In this document: one piece after another, positions 51,180-59,897 of the stretch
How the letters are laid out: each line of letters opens with the position of its first letter
How positions within the stretch are numbered: position 1 is the first letter of the stretch
Position numbers and translations under genes: made by a program
NCBI RefSeq assembly: GCF_039975415.1
Contig: NZ_JBDWHD010000010.1
Length of the DNA stretch: 64,000 nucleotides
Reading direction: 5' to 3' (one strand)
Source of the DNA: Ascidiaceihabitans sp039975415
Lineage (GTDB): Bacteria; Pseudomonadota; Alphaproteobacteria; Rhodobacterales; Rhodobacteraceae
Notes under the pieces: model-generated
What the model saw: only the letters and a program-made list of their open reading frames with translations
Database searches by the model: none
Told to the model about the DNA's origin: nothing

Positions 51180-52166
51180 TTATAGCATAGCGGGAACCAC
51201 CTGATCCGGTGGACGGTGGCCATCATCAAAGGTTTTGATGTTGATGATGACCTTTTCACCCATCTCCAGACGGCTTTCGACTGTAGCTGACCCCATATGC
51301 GGCAGCAAAACCACATTGGGCAATTCGCGCAATCGCGGGTTCACGTCTGTGCCGTTTTCATAGACATCAAGGCCCGCGCCCCCCAGCTCACCCGCCCGCA
51401 ACATCCGCGTAAGCGCGTTTTCATCGATGACTTCGCCCCGCGAGGTGTTCACGATCACCGCATTGGGTTTCATCAATTTCAGGCGACGCGCATTTAGCAG
51501 ATGAAAGGTGCTGGGCGTATGCGGACAGTTGATGGACAGCACATCAACACGCGACACCATCTGGTCCAGACTTTCCCAATAGGTCGCTTGGTATTCGTCT
51601 TCGGTCTCGGCACGCAGGCGTTTGCGGTTGTGGTAATGTACCTGCATCCCGAAAGCCGCGGCACGCTGAGCAACAGCGCGGCCGATGCGCCCCATCCCAA
51701 GAATACCAATGCGCCGCCCGCCGATACGCCCACCCAGCAGCGCAGTCGGTGACCATCCGGTCCATTGGCCCTGTTGCATGGTCGCCAGCCCTTCGGGCAA
51801 CCGACGGCTGATCGCAAGGATCAACCCCATCGTCATATCAGCCGTGTCTTCTGTCAAAACTCCGGGTGTGTTGGTGACAAGGATACCGCGACTGCGCGCC
51901 GTTTCCACATCAATGTTGTCTACCCCGGCCCCGTAGTTGGCAATCAGCTTTAACTGTGGTCCTGCCTGCCCGATCAGTCCCGCATCAATGGTATCTGTGA
52001 TGGTTGGCACCAGAACATCGGCAGTTTTCACCGCTGCAACCAAGGCTTCGCGGGAAAGTGCCACGTCGTCCTCGCGCAGCGTCACATCAAAAAGTTCCCC
52101 CAATCGCCGTTCCACCGGTTCAGGCAACCGTCGCGTCACGAACACACTTAGACGTTCCTTTGGCAT
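51180..52166 (-). CDS. D-2-hydroxyacid dehydrogenase (glyoxylate/glycerate reductase type)
   Basis: 328 residues. NAD-binding core GILGMGRIGRAVAQRA (GxGxxG) and the catalytic set: Arg in INTSRGEVID-type loop (VNTSRGEVIDENAL), Glu and His in NVVLLPHMGSATVESR. The group includes glyoxylate, hydroxypyruvate and glycerate dehydrogenases. I chose ATG 52166 with GGGGAGG before it; a much longer upstream frame has no homologous sequence. Same direction as ggt, 72 bases upstream of it. Confidence 0.9.
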   Translation of the reverse strand: MPKERLSVFVTRRLPEPVERRLGELFDVTLREDDVALSREALVAAVKTADVLVPTITDTIDAGLIGQAGPQLKLIANYGAGVDNIDVETARSRGILVTNTPGVLTEDTADMTMGLILAISRRLPEGLATMQQGQWTGWSPTALLGGRIGGRRIGILGMGRIGRAVAQRAAAFGMQVHYHNRKRLRAETEDEYQATYWESLDQMVSRVDVLSINCPHTPSTFHLLNARRLKLMKPNAVIVNTSRGEVIDENALTRMLRAGELGGAGLDVYENGTDVNPRLRELPNVVLLPHMGSATVESRLEMGEKVIINIKTFDDGHRPPDQVVPAML

Positions 52167-52251
52167 TTTGCCTCCCCTACGCTTTGCGCATGCAACTTGT
52201 TTGTGGCATGGTGGCCCATGTTGATCCAAGGCACAAGAACCCGGACAACAA

Positions 52252-52806
52252 ATGGGTAGTGGCAGTACAGGCCTTAAGAATATGAAACAGTTGGTTCGAT
52301 CCATGATGCTGGGGGCGCTTTTCTGCGCGACCATGGTGATATTTGTCCCGCAAGCGCAGGCCGCAGGTGAACCCACCGAAAAGGGCAGCGTTACGAATTT
52401 GCCACTGCCGCGCTATGTCTCGATGAAAGCTGCGGAAGGCAACGTGCGCCGTGGCCCGTCCCTGACACACCGCATCGACTGGGTGTTCACCCGTCGCGAT
52501 ATGCCTTTGCGCATCACCGCAGAGCACGGCCACTGGCGCCGCGTCCAAGACCGTGATGGTCAAGGCGGGTGGGTTCACTATTCCCTTCTGTCAGGCACCC
52601 GCACAGTCATCATCGAACAAGACATGATGACATTGCGCACCCGTCCGGACCCTACTGCGCCCGTCACCGCAGCCCTAGAGGCCGGCGTAGTCGCCCGCTT
52701 GGGCGAATGTGACGTCGAATGGTGCCGGTTGAACGCAGGCGGGTTCAAAGGATGGGCCCCCAAAGCCCGTCTTTGGGGCGTCGGGGCGCAGGAAATCCGC
52801 GACTGA
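52252..52806 (+). CDS. Secreted SH3-domain protein
   Basis: 184 residues, or 174 if it starts at the ATG at 52282 (MKQLVRSMMLGALF), which looks like the natural signal peptide start. A bacterial SH3 domain follows: PRYVSMKAAEGNVRRGPSLTHR and WRRVQDRDGQGGWVHYSLLSG, with a second, less clear repeat (MTLRTRPDPTAPVTAALEAG, WCRLNAGGFKGWAPK). Such proteins bind the cell wall; the role is unknown. It is divergent from the hydroxyacid dehydrogenase and converges with the dehalogenase gene (6 bases between stops). Confidence 0.85.
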   Translation: MGSGSTGLKNMKQLVRSMMLGALFCATMVIFVPQAQAAGEPTEKGSVTNLPLPRYVSMKAAEGNVRRGPSLTHRIDWVFTRRDMPLRITAEHGHWRRVQDRDGQGGWVHYSLLSGTRTVIIEQDMMTLRTRPDPTAPVTAALEAGVVARLGECDVEWCRLNAGGFKGWAPKARLWGVGAQEIRD

Positions 52807-52812
52807 TCCTGC

Positions 52813-53724
52813 CTACCCTGCCGTCTTTGCGATAAAGGCATTTGTCAAAGCGCCCAGCTCCGGCCCCACGTCTTCTTGCAAGAAATGACCTGCGTTTTGC
52901 AAAATGCAGTGATCTTGTCCCGCCGCACCCGGCATCAGCTTTTGAAACACCTGATCGACGCCCGCCATGATTTTGTCATCCGCCCCGAAAGCGGTCAGCA
53001 CCGGAATATCAAGGCCCCGCAACACGGCCCAAGCATCACGGTTGGCTTGTGCCGCCGGATCGTCCGGTGTTGACGGGACAAGCACCGGAAACTGCCGCGC
53101 ACCTTCTTTGTAGCTGTCATCGGGAAACGGCGCATTATATGCGGCGATTTCGGCATCCGTTAATTTTGACGTCGTGCCACCGCTTACGATGCGGCCTGCG
53201 TCAAAATCCGGTACAGATTGCGAATATTCTTTCCAGCTTTCGAAGGCAGGGCTCATCGGTTGATCCCCTGTGGGTAATGCAGTGTTGGCCACAACAAGCC
53301 GTGCAAAACGGTCCGGGCGTGCCGCAAGCAAACGCAATCCAATCAAACCACCCCAATCCTGACAAACAAGCGTGATGTTGTGCGCCTGTGTCTGATCCAA
53401 CCAGTCCAACATCCAGTCTACATGCCGCTGGTACGTATAGTCGGCGCGATGCGCCAATTTGTCGGATCGTCCAAATCCAATCAGGTCCGGGGCCAAAACA
53501 CGGTGTCCCGCCTTAGTCAGCACGGGAATCATATGGCGATACAGGTAACACCAGGACGGCTCTCCATGCATGACCAACACAGGCGCTGCATCTTCAGGCC
53601 CCTCATCCAGATAATGCACACGCAACGCGCCACCATCAGGGTCCGTTACATCAAGGTAATTTGGTGGAAAATCGAAACCGGGAAGATCGTTAAATCGATT
53701 ATCTGGTGTGCGCAACTTGTCCAT
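52813..53724 (-). CDS. Haloalkane dehalogenase, subfamily I
   Basis: 303 residues, alpha/beta hydrolase. The oxyanion region HGEPSWCYLYRHM (53-65), nucleophile Asp123 in CQDWGG with the halide-binding Trp124, the acid Asp near 250 (FGADDKI) and His280 (NAGHFLQED) match haloalkane dehalogenase subfamily I (DhlA-like). The enzyme splits carbon-halogen bonds of small alkanes with water. Marine roseobacters are known to carry such genes. No accessory gene is nearby, so its natural substrate is unclear. Confidence 0.93.
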   Translation of the reverse strand: MDKLRTPDNRFNDLPGFDFPPNYLDVTDPDGGALRVHYLDEGPEDAAPVLVMHGEPSWCYLYRHMIPVLTKAGHRVLAPDLIGFGRSDKLAHRADYTYQRHVDWMLDWLDQTQAHNITLVCQDWGGLIGLRLLAARPDRFARLVVANTALPTGDQPMSPAFESWKEYSQSVPDFDAGRIVSGGTTSKLTDAEIAAYNAPFPDDSYKEGARQFPVLVPSTPDDPAAQANRDAWAVLRGLDIPVLTAFGADDKIMAGVDQVFQKLMPGAAGQDHCILQNAGHFLQEDVGPELGALTNAFIAKTAG

Positions 53725-53821
53725 TCATCCGTCCTCTGCCTAAAGTATGATCATAGCTTAGCAACACACCGCGCCGTCATCACAGGGGAACGTCGCGGCA
53801 CAAAAGAATTGGGGATGTCTT

Positions 53822-54814
53822 TTGAAGCGCATATTCTACGAAGCCTTTGGGCCAGCGTCACAGGTGCTGGAACTAGAGGACGCGGACACGCCCCAACCGG
53901 GCATCGGCGAAGTGTTGGTGGAATTGGCTTATTCCAGCGTGAACCCCTCAGACGTCAAGGTCCGTGCGGGTGGGCGTCCCGGCGTGACAAAGCCAGCCTT
54001 TCCAAAAATCACGCCACACAGCGATGGCGCGGGGACGGTGGTGGCCGTTGGCACTGGCGTACCAAGTGACATCATTGGCAAAGCCGTTTGGATCTGGAAC
54101 GCACAATGGCAGCGCCCTTTCGGGACGGCCGCCACGCATATCGTGGTGCCACATGCCCAGGCGGTGCTTTTGCCGGATGGCGTATCCATGCAAGTGGGCG
54201 CGTGTCTTGGCATCCCGGGGCTGACGGCAGCCCATACCGTCTTTGGCAACGGTGAATTGCATGGCAAGACGGTGTTGGTTCAGGGGGGCGCTGGCACTGT
54301 TGGTTATCTGGCCTTGCAACTGGCCATTTGGGGCGGTGCGCGGGTGATTGCAACTGCCCGCGAAAGCGACCACGAGATGTGCCGTGCGGCAGGTGCCGAT
54401 GCGGTGATCGACTTCACACAAGACACCGTCGCAGAACAGATCATCGCGGCAAACAATGGCACTTTGATCGACCAGATCATTGAGCCTGAATTTGGCATCA
54501 ACGCACAAGTGAACACCGATGTGATCGCCCCGGACGGCATCATCGCGGCCTACGGGTCAGCCAAATCCATGGCCCCCACTATCCCCTTCATGGAGATGAT
54601 GTTCAAAAACATAACCATCGACATGGCGTTGGTTTACATTTTGTCCCCCCAGCCTCGCAGTCTGGCCATCACCCGATTGCATGGCGCCCTGCGCGCAGGT
54701 GTGTTGGATTGCCCGATAGACAGCGTACACCCGCTGTCAGACTGCGCCAAAGCCCACGCAATTGTGGAAAGCGGTGACCGTCAGGGTGCCGTGCTGGTGG
54801 ATGTGCAAAAGTAA
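53822..54814 (+). CDS. NADPH:quinone reductase-like MDR family protein
   Basis: 330 residues, a zinc-free medium-chain reductase of the quinone oxidoreductase type (SSVNPSDVKVRAG; VQGGAGTVGYLALQLA as NADPH-binding motif). It lacks the zinc-binding Cys of alcohol dehydrogenases. It starts with TTG at 53822, after GGGGAT. It is divergent from the dehalogenase and 2 bases upstream of the MscS gene, so likely in one transcript with it. Confidence 0.88.
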   Translation: MKRIFYEAFGPASQVLELEDADTPQPGIGEVLVELAYSSVNPSDVKVRAGGRPGVTKPAFPKITPHSDGAGTVVAVGTGVPSDIIGKAVWIWNAQWQRPFGTAATHIVVPHAQAVLLPDGVSMQVGACLGIPGLTAAHTVFGNGELHGKTVLVQGGAGTVGYLALQLAIWGGARVIATARESDHEMCRAAGADAVIDFTQDTVAEQIIAANNGTLIDQIIEPEFGINAQVNTDVIAPDGIIAAYGSAKSMAPTIPFMEMMFKNITIDMALVYILSPQPRSLAITRLHGALRAGVLDCPIDSVHPLSDCAKAHAIVESGDRQGAVLVDVQK

Positions 54815-54816
54815 AG

Positions 54817-56163
54817 GTGAGACCCTTGTTCAGATTTCTATCGTGTGTGCCCTTCTTAACGGCTGTCGCTTTGGTGGCGGTTTTCATCTGCTTTGCCCCT
54901 GTCAGTGGTTATGCGCAAACGGCGGATCAGCCTTCAGGCACCATCGCCGTGGAAGACAGCGCAATACAGGACGCAGCCATTGCCGTGCGCATTCGGGACA
55001 TTCTGTCTGAGCTGGAAGGCTACACCAATGTCACCGTCACAGTGTCTTCTGGCATCGTGACCCTGCGCGGCACAACCGTCGACGCGCCATCTGCTGTGCG
55101 CCTCAACGATCTGGTCGGCAGGGTTGAAGGCGTTGTGGCCATCGAAAACGAAGTCGCCGAAACCACAGACGTTGTCGAACGCCTGAACCCTGCGGTTGAA
55201 CGCTTTAAAGCGCGGATGTACCAGATCGTGGCCTTCTTGCCTTTGGCGATTGTTGCTTTGACGGCCATGGCTTTGGTGGTCGCCTTGGGTATTTTGCTGG
55301 CCCGGATGCGTTATCCCTGGGACCGGATCGCCCCCAACGCCTTTATCGCTGATATTTACCGTCAGGTTGTGCGACTTGCGTTTTTTATTGCGGGTCTGGT
55401 GATTGCATTGGACATTCTGGGGGCCACCGCCCTTTTGGGCACAATTTTGGGTGCTGCCGGGATTGTTGGGCTGGCTATCGGTTTTGCAGTCAAAGATACA
55501 GTCGAGAACTTCATCGCCTCAATTATGCTGTCCATCCGTCAACCTTTCCGCCCCAATGACACCATCGAAATCGACGGAGACGTCGGCAAAGTCATCCGCC
55601 TGACCAGCCGTGCAACCATTTTGCTCAGTTTTGATGGCAACCACATTCGCATTCCCAATTCCACCGTCTTCAAAAGCCGCATCGTCAACTATTCACGCAA
55701 CGACGAACGCCGCTTTGTGTTCGATCTTGGTGTCGCCCCCAACACGGATTTGGCGCAGGCCCAAAGCCTTGGGTTGCAAACGTTGAACGATTTGCCTTTT
55801 GTTTTGGAAACACCCGCGGCTGCCACATGGATCGAAACCGTCGGAGACAGCACGATTACGTTGCGCTTTGCCGCCTGGATTGACCAACACAAGACCAGTT
55901 TCGCAGGTGCGCGCGGCGAAGCAATTCGCCTGACGATGGCGGCTTTTGACGGGGCAAACATCGCAATGCCAGAGCCCACATTTCGCATCATATCGCCTCA
56001 GGCGGCACCCGAATCCCCCTCTGATACACATGTCGCTCCGACCCCGACGGACATGCAGCAAGTCACGGCTCAGGCGGATCAGGAACTGAGCGAAATCATT
56101 GATCAGGAACGGGCTGTTCTGGCAGATGAAGACCTGCTGAACCGCACCGCGCCCGAGGAATAA
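54817..56163 (+). CDS. MscS-family mechanosensitive channel with N-terminal BON domain
   Basis: 448 residues. Signal peptide-like N-terminus (cleavage near GYAQ), then a BON domain at about 47-110 (VTVSSGIVTLRGTTVD and GRVEGVVAIENEV), several membrane helices from about 140, and the MscS pore helix and beta domain (GAAGIVGLAIGFAVKDTVENFIASIML; RPNDTIEIDGDVGKV; FDGNHIRIPNSTVF). BON in the periplasm ahead of MscS is unusual but known. It opens under membrane tension to release solutes. The start is GTG 54817. It follows the quinone reductase with 2 bases between. Confidence 0.88.
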   Translation: MRPLFRFLSCVPFLTAVALVAVFICFAPVSGYAQTADQPSGTIAVEDSAIQDAAIAVRIRDILSELEGYTNVTVTVSSGIVTLRGTTVDAPSAVRLNDLVGRVEGVVAIENEVAETTDVVERLNPAVERFKARMYQIVAFLPLAIVALTAMALVVALGILLARMRYPWDRIAPNAFIADIYRQVVRLAFFIAGLVIALDILGATALLGTILGAAGIVGLAIGFAVKDTVENFIASIMLSIRQPFRPNDTIEIDGDVGKVIRLTSRATILLSFDGNHIRIPNSTVFKSRIVNYSRNDERRFVFDLGVAPNTDLAQAQSLGLQTLNDLPFVLETPAAATWIETVGDSTITLRFAAWIDQHKTSFAGARGEAIRLTMAAFDGANIAMPEPTFRIISPQAAPESPSDTHVAPTPTDMQQVTAQADQELSEIIDQERAVLADEDLLNRTAPEE

Positions 56164-56191
56164 TAAAAACCAACTATTTTCGCAAAACGGG

Positions 56192-56219
56192 TCTTGCGCC
56201 CCCTGCATTACCCTACTAT
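56192..56219 (+). promoter_or_regulatory. Possible tRNA-Gln promoter
   Basis: TCTTGC at 56192-56197 and TACTAT at 56214-56219, with 16 bases between, resemble a sigma-70 promoter 15 bases before the tRNA. The region is otherwise featureless. Confidence 0.35.
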
Positions 56220-56233
56220 CTAACGCGTCACGT

Positions 56234-56308
56234 TGGGATGTGGCCAAATGGTAAGGCACCTGTTTTTGGTACAGTAGACTGTAGGTTCGAATCCTACCAT
56301 CCCAGCCA
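56234..56308 (+). tRNA. tRNA-Gln (anticodon UUG)
   Basis: 75 bases. Acceptor TGGGATG pairs with CATCCCA, the D arm is GCC...GGC, the anticodon loop TTTTGGT has TTG at the anticodon, and the T arm is GTAGG-TTCGAAT-CCTAC. The encoded CCA ends at 56308. The outermost anticodon-stem pair (C27-T43) is a mismatch, unlike the usual five-pair stem, but the other four pairs are intact. No clear terminator follows. Confidence 0.92.
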
Positions 56309-56535
56309 ACCTTTCTTTAAATACCGTGATCGGCCCGCGCGAAGAACATAGAATTTTTGCACTTTGGTTTTGCTCGGTTTCTCCCGTTTGGATCCACATT
56401 GTAAAACTGTGTTTCATGATGGCCTGCCAAGGTCCAAACCGCGTCTTTTGGCAACGCGACTATCCCAGCGTGTGCTTGCTGCGGCTGTTCGATAACCCGA
56501 CGTTCCGCGATCCTTATCCAAAGAGGGCCTTGCCA

Positions 56536-56554
56536 TTGGCGAAAAACAAGCCAA
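56536..56554. repeat. Inverted repeat before the dipeptide ABC operon
   Basis: TTGGC (56536-56540) and GCCAA (56550-56554), 9 bases apart, 35 bases before the first substrate-binding gene. Possible operator. In the 280-base gap 56309-56588 nothing else is recognisable. Confidence 0.3.
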
Positions 56555-56588
56555 GCTTAGAGCATAAATAACAGCACGGGGATTTTCC

Positions 56589-58169
56589 ATGAAAACGACA
56601 ATTACAACCATGATCGGCGCTTTGCTGATTTCGACGGCGGCACCGGTCAGCGCCGAAACGCTGCGTTGGGCCCGATCCGGCGATGCATTGACGCTTGATC
56701 CTCATTCCCAGAATGAAGGTCCGACACATACGATCCGCCAGCAGATGTATGAGCCATTGATCATCCGCGACGTAACAGGCGCGTTTGAGCCCGCGCTGGC
56801 CACTGACTGGGCCCCTAAAGCAGATGATCCAAATGTATGGGTGTTCAATTTGCGCCAAGGCGTGAAGTTCCACGATGGGGCAGATTTTACGTCCGAAGAT
56901 GTGGTGTTCAGCTTTGAGCGCGCCAAACAGCCCAATTCCGACATGAAAGAACTGATTGGCTCCATCACAGAAGTTCGCGCGAAGGGCGACTATACCGTTG
57001 AAATCGTCACGGACGGGCCAAACCCGATCCTGCCATCGAACCTGACCAACCTGTACATGATGGACAAAGGCTGGACCGAAGCAAACAACACAGTTGACGT
57101 GCAGGACTTTGAGGGCGGCGAAATCACATTTGCCACCACAAACGTCAATGGTACGGGCCCTTACACGCTGACGAGCCGCGAACCTGACGTCAAAACCGTC
57201 ATGACACGCAACGAAGCCTATTGGGGCCGCGACCAGTTCCCAATGGAAGTGACGGAAATCGTCTATACCCCCATCCAGAACGCCGCGACCCGTGTGGCTG
57301 CTATGTTGTCTGGCGAAATTGATTTTCTGCAAGACATGCCTGTGCAGGACCTTGAGCGCGTGAACGCCGTCGACGGTTTGGTCGTCAAGCAAGCACCCCA
57401 AAACCGTGTAATTTTCTTTGGCATGAACCAAGGCGCGGACGACATCGAAAGCGACAACGTCGATGGTGCCAACCCATTGGCTGATGTGCGTGTGCGCAAA
57501 GCCATGTCCATGGCGATCAATCGCGACGCCATCCGTCAGGTTGTGATGCGTGGCCAAAGTGCGCCTGCCGGCATGGTCGCCCCACCCTTCGTCAACGGTT
57601 GGACCGCTGAAATGGATGCCGAATCGTCTACCGACATCGAAGGCGCCAAAGCACTGATGGCAGAGGCAGGCTATGCAGACGGGTTTTCGATCCGCCTTGA
57701 TTGCCCCAATGACCGTTACGTCAACGACGAAGGCATCTGTCAGGCTGCGGTTGGCATGCTGGGCCAGATCGGCGTTAAAGTGAACCTTGATGCCAAACCA
57801 AAGGCACAACACTTTCCGTTGATCACGGACAGCAAAACAGACTTCTATATGCTGGGCTGGGGCGTGCCGACGTATGATTCCGAATACATCTTCAACTTCC
57901 TTGTGCATGGTCGTGAAGCTGAAATCGGAACATGGAACGGCACCGGTTTTGACAACGATGACGTCGACGCCATGATCAAATCACTTGCGTCCAACACCGA
58001 TCTGGCTGCGCGGAATGCGGACATCGCCAAAATCTGGCGTGTTGTGCAAGATGAACAGCTTTACATCCCGATCCACCACCAGGTTCTGAACTGGGGCATG
58101 TCGGAAAAAGTGGGCATCGAAGTTGATCCTGAAGATCAGCCAAAGGTTAAATACTTCACCATGAAGTAA
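56589..58169 (+). CDS. ABC transporter substrate-binding protein, peptide type (first)
   Basis: 526 residues with a signal peptide (cut after VSA, residue 22). SBP family 5: TLRWARSGDALTLDPHSQNEG, the WVFNLRQGVKFHDG region and GWGVPTYDSEYIFNF. It binds dipeptides, oligopeptides or other solutes in the periplasm for the permeases downstream. It is followed by a strong hairpin and a paralogous binding protein. Confidence 0.93.
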   Translation: MKTTITTMIGALLISTAAPVSAETLRWARSGDALTLDPHSQNEGPTHTIRQQMYEPLIIRDVTGAFEPALATDWAPKADDPNVWVFNLRQGVKFHDGADFTSEDVVFSFERAKQPNSDMKELIGSITEVRAKGDYTVEIVTDGPNPILPSNLTNLYMMDKGWTEANNTVDVQDFEGGEITFATTNVNGTGPYTLTSREPDVKTVMTRNEAYWGRDQFPMEVTEIVYTPIQNAATRVAAMLSGEIDFLQDMPVQDLERVNAVDGLVVKQAPQNRVIFFGMNQGADDIESDNVDGANPLADVRVRKAMSMAINRDAIRQVVMRGQSAPAGMVAPPFVNGWTAEMDAESSTDIEGAKALMAEAGYADGFSIRLDCPNDRYVNDEGICQAAVGMLGQIGVKVNLDAKPKAQHFPLITDSKTDFYMLGWGVPTYDSEYIFNFLVHGREAEIGTWNGTGFDNDDVDAMIKSLASNTDLAARNADIAKIWRVVQDEQLYIPIHHQVLNWGMSEKVGIEVDPEDQPKVKYFTMK

Positions 58170-58177
58170 ACCATCCG

Positions 58178-58208
58178 GGCGGCGCATCGTTACAATTGAT
58201 GCGCCGCC
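58178..58208 (+). terminator. Strong hairpin between the two binding-protein genes
   Basis: GGCGGCGCATC (58178-58188) and GATGCGCCGCC (58198-58208) form a perfect 11-bp stem with a 9-base loop, followed by CTTTCATTTTT. It probably ends or partly ends transcription after the first binding-protein gene, or protects its message. Confidence 0.65.
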
Positions 58209-58258
58209 TGCTTTCATTTTTCAACGCCAGTCCATTTTGGTCCAGTTCAGGAAAATCC

Positions 58259-59824
58259 ATGTTACGCAATTTTAGCTACGCCGCTCTTTTCGCCGTTTTG
58301 ACCCCTGCAGCCTTTGCCGAGGACTTCAAATGGGCTGTCACAACAGACCCTCAAACTCTGGATCCCCATGCTGTTAACTCTGCGCCGGTCCTGGGTTTTT
58401 TAAACAACGTCTATGAAGGTCTTGTGCGCCGCGGGCAGGACATGGCCATCGAACCGGCGCTTGCCACAAGCTGGGAAGCCATAGGGGCCGGCGAAGGGTG
58501 GCGCTTCAATCTTCGCCAGGGCGTGACCTTTCAGAATGGTGCCGCGTTTACCGCGCAGGACGTATTGTTTTCCTATGAACGCGCCTCAAGCGAAGCCGCC
58601 GACACCAGAAGTTGGTTTGCGCCGGTGTCAGGCGTGGTCGTTGTAGACGATTACACGGTGGACTTCATGACCACGTCCCCGAACCCGATTTTCCCCGACA
58701 GCATCGCCAACTGGATGATCATGGACAGCGACTGGGCGCAATCCAATGATGCTGGCCGCCCCGACAAAGAAGCAGGCAACCATGCCACGCTGAATACCAA
58801 TGGCACCGGCGCGTTTGCCATCACCAATCGTGAACCGGGCCTGCGCACTGTACTTGAGCCGCATAACAATTGGTGGGGCGATGCCACACACAACATCACC
58901 CGCGCAGAGCTGACGCCGATCCAGAACCCCGCCACCGCTTTGGCAGCCCTGTTGTCGGGCGACGTCGATTTCATCAATCCCGTACCTGTCCAAGACGTGG
59001 CGCGATTGCAAAATGATCCAAACGTCAATGTCATTCAGGGCATCGAAGCCCGCGTTATCATGCTTGGCTTTCCTCATGAGGCCGAAGCGCTGAAATATTC
59101 GTCTGAAACGACAGACGCAAATCCGTTTGCCGACGCCCGCGTGCGCCGCGCGGTGGCCCATGCCGTGAATGTGCCCGCGATCTTGCAGACCACGATGCGC
59201 GGAAACGCCCAAGCGGTGAACCAATTGGTCAGCCCCGCAATGCGTGGGTATTCCGACGTACTGGGCGGCAACGCGGCCTTTGATCAGGATGCTGCACGCG
59301 CCTTGTTGGCCGAAGCAGGTTACGCGGACGGATTTTCATTCGGGTTGAAATGCCCCAATAACCGTTATCTGAACGATGAAGCCGTGTGTCAGGCCATCAC
59401 TGCAATGTTGGCGCAGGTCGGTATGCGCGCGACTTTGGACGCGATGCCGGTGCAAAACTACTGGCCCGAATTGCGGGCAGACAACTACGACATGTATCTG
59501 TTGGGGTGGTCGCCCGGCACCTTTGACGCTGAACACCCTGTGCGCTTTCTGGCCGCCACACCCAATGAAGAAAAGAAATTGGGCAGCTGGAATTTTGGCG
59601 GATATTCCAACGATCGTGTCGACGCATTGCTGCCGATGATACAATCCGAAATCGACGAGACAAAACGCCAGACGATGCTGGATGAAGTTGCCCAAACCCT
59701 GCAGGATGAAACGGCTTACGTTCCACTTTATGTGCAGCCTTTGGTCTGGGGGACGCGGTCCAATATTGAATTGGTGCAACGCCCCGACAACTTCTTTATC
59801 TTGCGCTGGGTCACTGTTAACTAG
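58259..59824 (+). CDS. ABC transporter substrate-binding protein, peptide type (second)
   Basis: 521 residues with a signal peptide (cut after AFA, residue 20). SBP family 5 with TDPQTLDPHAVNSAP and LLGWSPGTFDAEHPVRF. It is clearly a paralogue of the gene just upstream but diverged, so the pair probably share one permease with different ligands. ATG 58259 has AGGA upstream. A GGGGC-ACAC-GCCCC hairpin follows at 59837. Confidence 0.92.
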   Translation: MLRNFSYAALFAVLTPAAFAEDFKWAVTTDPQTLDPHAVNSAPVLGFLNNVYEGLVRRGQDMAIEPALATSWEAIGAGEGWRFNLRQGVTFQNGAAFTAQDVLFSYERASSEAADTRSWFAPVSGVVVVDDYTVDFMTTSPNPIFPDSIANWMIMDSDWAQSNDAGRPDKEAGNHATLNTNGTGAFAITNREPGLRTVLEPHNNWWGDATHNITRAELTPIQNPATALAALLSGDVDFINPVPVQDVARLQNDPNVNVIQGIEARVIMLGFPHEAEALKYSSETTDANPFADARVRRAVAHAVNVPAILQTTMRGNAQAVNQLVSPAMRGYSDVLGGNAAFDQDAARALLAEAGYADGFSFGLKCPNNRYLNDEAVCQAITAMLAQVGMRATLDAMPVQNYWPELRADNYDMYLLGWSPGTFDAEHPVRFLAATPNEEKKLGSWNFGGYSNDRVDALLPMIQSEIDETKRQTMLDEVAQTLQDETAYVPLYVQPLVWGTRSNIELVQRPDNFFILRWVTVN

Positions 59825-59836
59825 CACAGCCTAAGA

Positions 59837-59850
59837 GGGGCACACGCCCC
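59837..59850 (+). terminator. Small hairpin after the second binding-protein gene
   Basis: GGGGC (59837-59841) and GCCCC (59846-59850), loop ACAC. It may lower expression of the permeases relative to the binding proteins. Weak. Confidence 0.35.
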
Positions 59851-59897
59851 GACCCACCTTGTCACGTTGCCTGCCACCCATCGGGGAAATTGCCACC

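Noticed and set aside
56514..57908. 464-residue open frame opposite the first dpp binding-protein gene
   Set aside because: It shadows a conserved SBP5 gene; its His- and Cys-rich protein has no family match by eye.
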